Assembly (NCBI GenBank): GCA_016793585.1 | Contig: JAEUJR010000198.1 | Coordinates: 1-12,093, forward strand | DNA: 12,093 nt | DNA from: Archangium sp. | GTDB taxonomy: Bacteria > Myxococcota > Myxococcia > Myxococcales > Myxococcaceae | Direction: 5' to 3' | Shown here: positions 11,126 to 12,093 of the stretch, in pieces | Position numbering within the stretch: position 1 is the first letter of the stretch | How the letters are laid out: each line of letters begins with the position of its first letter | Notes under the pieces: generated by a model | The model's input: the letters and a program-made list of their open reading frames with translations, nothing else | Databases searched by the model: none | Told to the model about the DNA's origin: nothing | Made by a program: the position numbers and the translations under genes

Positions 11126-12093
11126 TCATGCCGACGCTCCGGGCGGCTTCGTGGGCAGGCCGTGGAGCTCACGCGCTTCGTCGTCGTGGCCGGCACAGCG
11201 GGGACAGAGGGCGTCACCGCCGTCGTACTTGAAGCGCGCGCCGCACTCTGCGCACGCCTTCACGGTGAAGCGCGCGAGGGCACGTGCCGGCGCGGTGAGC
11301 AACGCGGTGTCGAACCGGCGCGCGAGCGTCAACGCGCGGGGCTCGCACACGTCGTGGCAGGTGCCGCACTTCACGCAACGGCCCGCCTCGAAGCGCACCT
11401 CATCGAGGCCGCGTGACGTCGTCAGCGCCGCGGTCGGGCACGCGTTCACGCACTGCAGGCAGCCCGTGCACGTCGTGAGGTCGAGCACCTTGTCCGACGT
11501 GAAGTCGACCTCCCCCGTCGGCAGCGCGGTGGCCGCCCGTTCACGGGGCTTCGACGCCAGCTGCGCCAGCAGCCGCTCGCGCCGCGCGGGCAGCGGCTTG
11601 CTCTTCACCTTCGCCGGGTCGAGCACCTTGAGGACGAGCGGCGGTGCGGGCGCGGGCTCGGCTCCGGGCACGAGGCGCCGCAGCAGCGCACGACGCGACG
11701 GAGCGACCACGACCTGCGCAGGGGCGACGGCGGTGGGAGGTGCTCCGGGTTTCACCACTTCGACCAGCTTCGCGGTGAAGCCCGACGCCGCGAGGAACGC
11801 CGTCGCCCGCTCGACGCGCTCTCCCACCAGCGAAGGAGCCACGCGACACGTCGTGCACCCTGCCCCATCGACCTTCACCGTGCCGTGCCGCAGCGCGAGC
11901 GTGACGAAGTCTTCGGTGGTGAGCAGCGACAGACAGAACGTCGACGTGCACGAGAGCGTGGAGCCCGCCTGCTCGACGAACGCTGCGACGTCGGCGACGC
12001 CGTGAAAGACCTCGGTCGGGCACACGGCCTGGCACCGGCCGCAACCAGTGCAGGTCGCCATGTCGACCTTCACCGACGCGCGCGGGCCGTCGA
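11126..12093 (-). CDS. Multi-cluster 4Fe-4S ferredoxin-type protein with C-terminal zinc ribbon, 5' end outside window
   Basis: The frame is still open at the right edge. A GTG at 12073 could start a 315-aa protein, but six more codons (DGPRAS) read in frame before it, so the true start is probably beyond the window. Numbering from that GTG: a first 4Fe-4S motif CTGCGRCQAVCP (Cys 8, 11, 14, 18); a second pair-type motif with Cys42, Cys47, Cys73 and Cys76; an Ala/Pro/Arg linker (about 105-185); two further 4Fe-4S motifs CTGCLQCVNACP (202-213) and CVKCGTCHDVCEP (233-245); and a zinc ribbon-like CAECG...CPRC (274-293). It should carry three or more clusters and act in electron transfer. Similar ferredoxins often accompany molybdoenzymes such as formate dehydrogenase, but no partner enzyme is visible here. 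The downstream gene starts 28 bp later. Confidence 0.85.
   Translation of the reverse strand, partial: DGPRASVKVDMATCTGCGRCQAVCPTEVFHGVADVAAFVEQAGSTLSCTSTFCLSLLTTEDFVTLALRHGTVKVDGAGCTTCRVAPSLVGERVERATAFLAASGFTAKLVEVVKPGAPPTAVAPAQVVVAPSRRALLRRLVPGAEPAPAPPLVLKVLDPAKVKSKPLPARRERLLAQLASKPRERAATALPTGEVDFTSDKVLDLTTCTGCLQCVNACPTAALTTSRGLDEVRFEAGRCVKCGTCHDVCEPRALTLARRFDTALLTAPARALARFTVKACAECGARFKYDGGDALCPRCAGHDDEARELHGLPTKPPGASA

Overview
The window looks like chromosomal DNA of a high-GC Gram-negative bacterium, most likely a myxobacterium or close relative (Myxococcota). Supporting signs are four lipobox proteins (three with TPR repeats), a PEGA-domain protein, a GspE/PilB-type ATPase, an outer-membrane barrel candidate, frequent GTG starts and densely packed genes with 4-bp stop/start overlaps. 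The taxon is inferred from gene style; nothing in the window proves it. I see no rRNA, tRNA, CRISPR array, insertion sequence or phage gene, and no gene-free stretch longer than about 210 bp.

Layout. (1) 1-167, minus: the N-terminus of an NAD(P)-binding reductase of the fatty acyl-CoA reductase/extended SDR type, running off the left edge. (2) 256-1026, plus: a TPR lipoprotein. (3) 1236-2138, plus: an aldo/keto reductase, whose stop codon abuts the stop of a convergent quinone oxidoreductase. (4) 4365 down to 2139, minus: a coupled three-gene unit of Cys-rich small lipoprotein, BamD-like TPR lipoprotein and zinc-free quinone oxidoreductase, joined by two GTGA overlaps. (5) 4441-7127, plus: a membrane-anchored GspE/PilB-family ATPase, a PEGA protein (GTGA overlap) and a second TPR lipoprotein that is a paralogue of the one at 256-1026. 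(6) 7168-9612, plus: serine acetyltransferase, a DUF2490-like barrel candidate and an Mrp/ApbC P-loop ATPase (ATGA overlap). (7) 12093 down to 9581, minus: a multi-cluster ferredoxin cut by the right edge, an uncharacterised protein resembling a catalytically dead shikimate dehydrogenase substrate domain, a 119-aa helical protein (ATGA overlap), and a thioredoxin whose end overlaps the end of mrp by 32 bp.

How the parts may work together. Block 5 is the best candidate for something undescribed. Its ATPase keeps every catalytic motif but has two N-terminal membrane helices where GspE normally carries the domain that docks on GspL. It sits with a PEGA membrane protein and a TPR lipoprotein, with no pilin or GspF/PilC gene in view, and two more lipoproteins are transcribed divergently 75 bp away. 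This suggests an envelope-spanning assembly or energy-coupling module. Blocks 6 and 7 have a sulfur/iron-sulfur theme (cysteine precursor synthesis, Fe-S carrier ATPase, ferredoxin, thioredoxin), although the Mrp protein lacks the usual CxxC cluster ligands.
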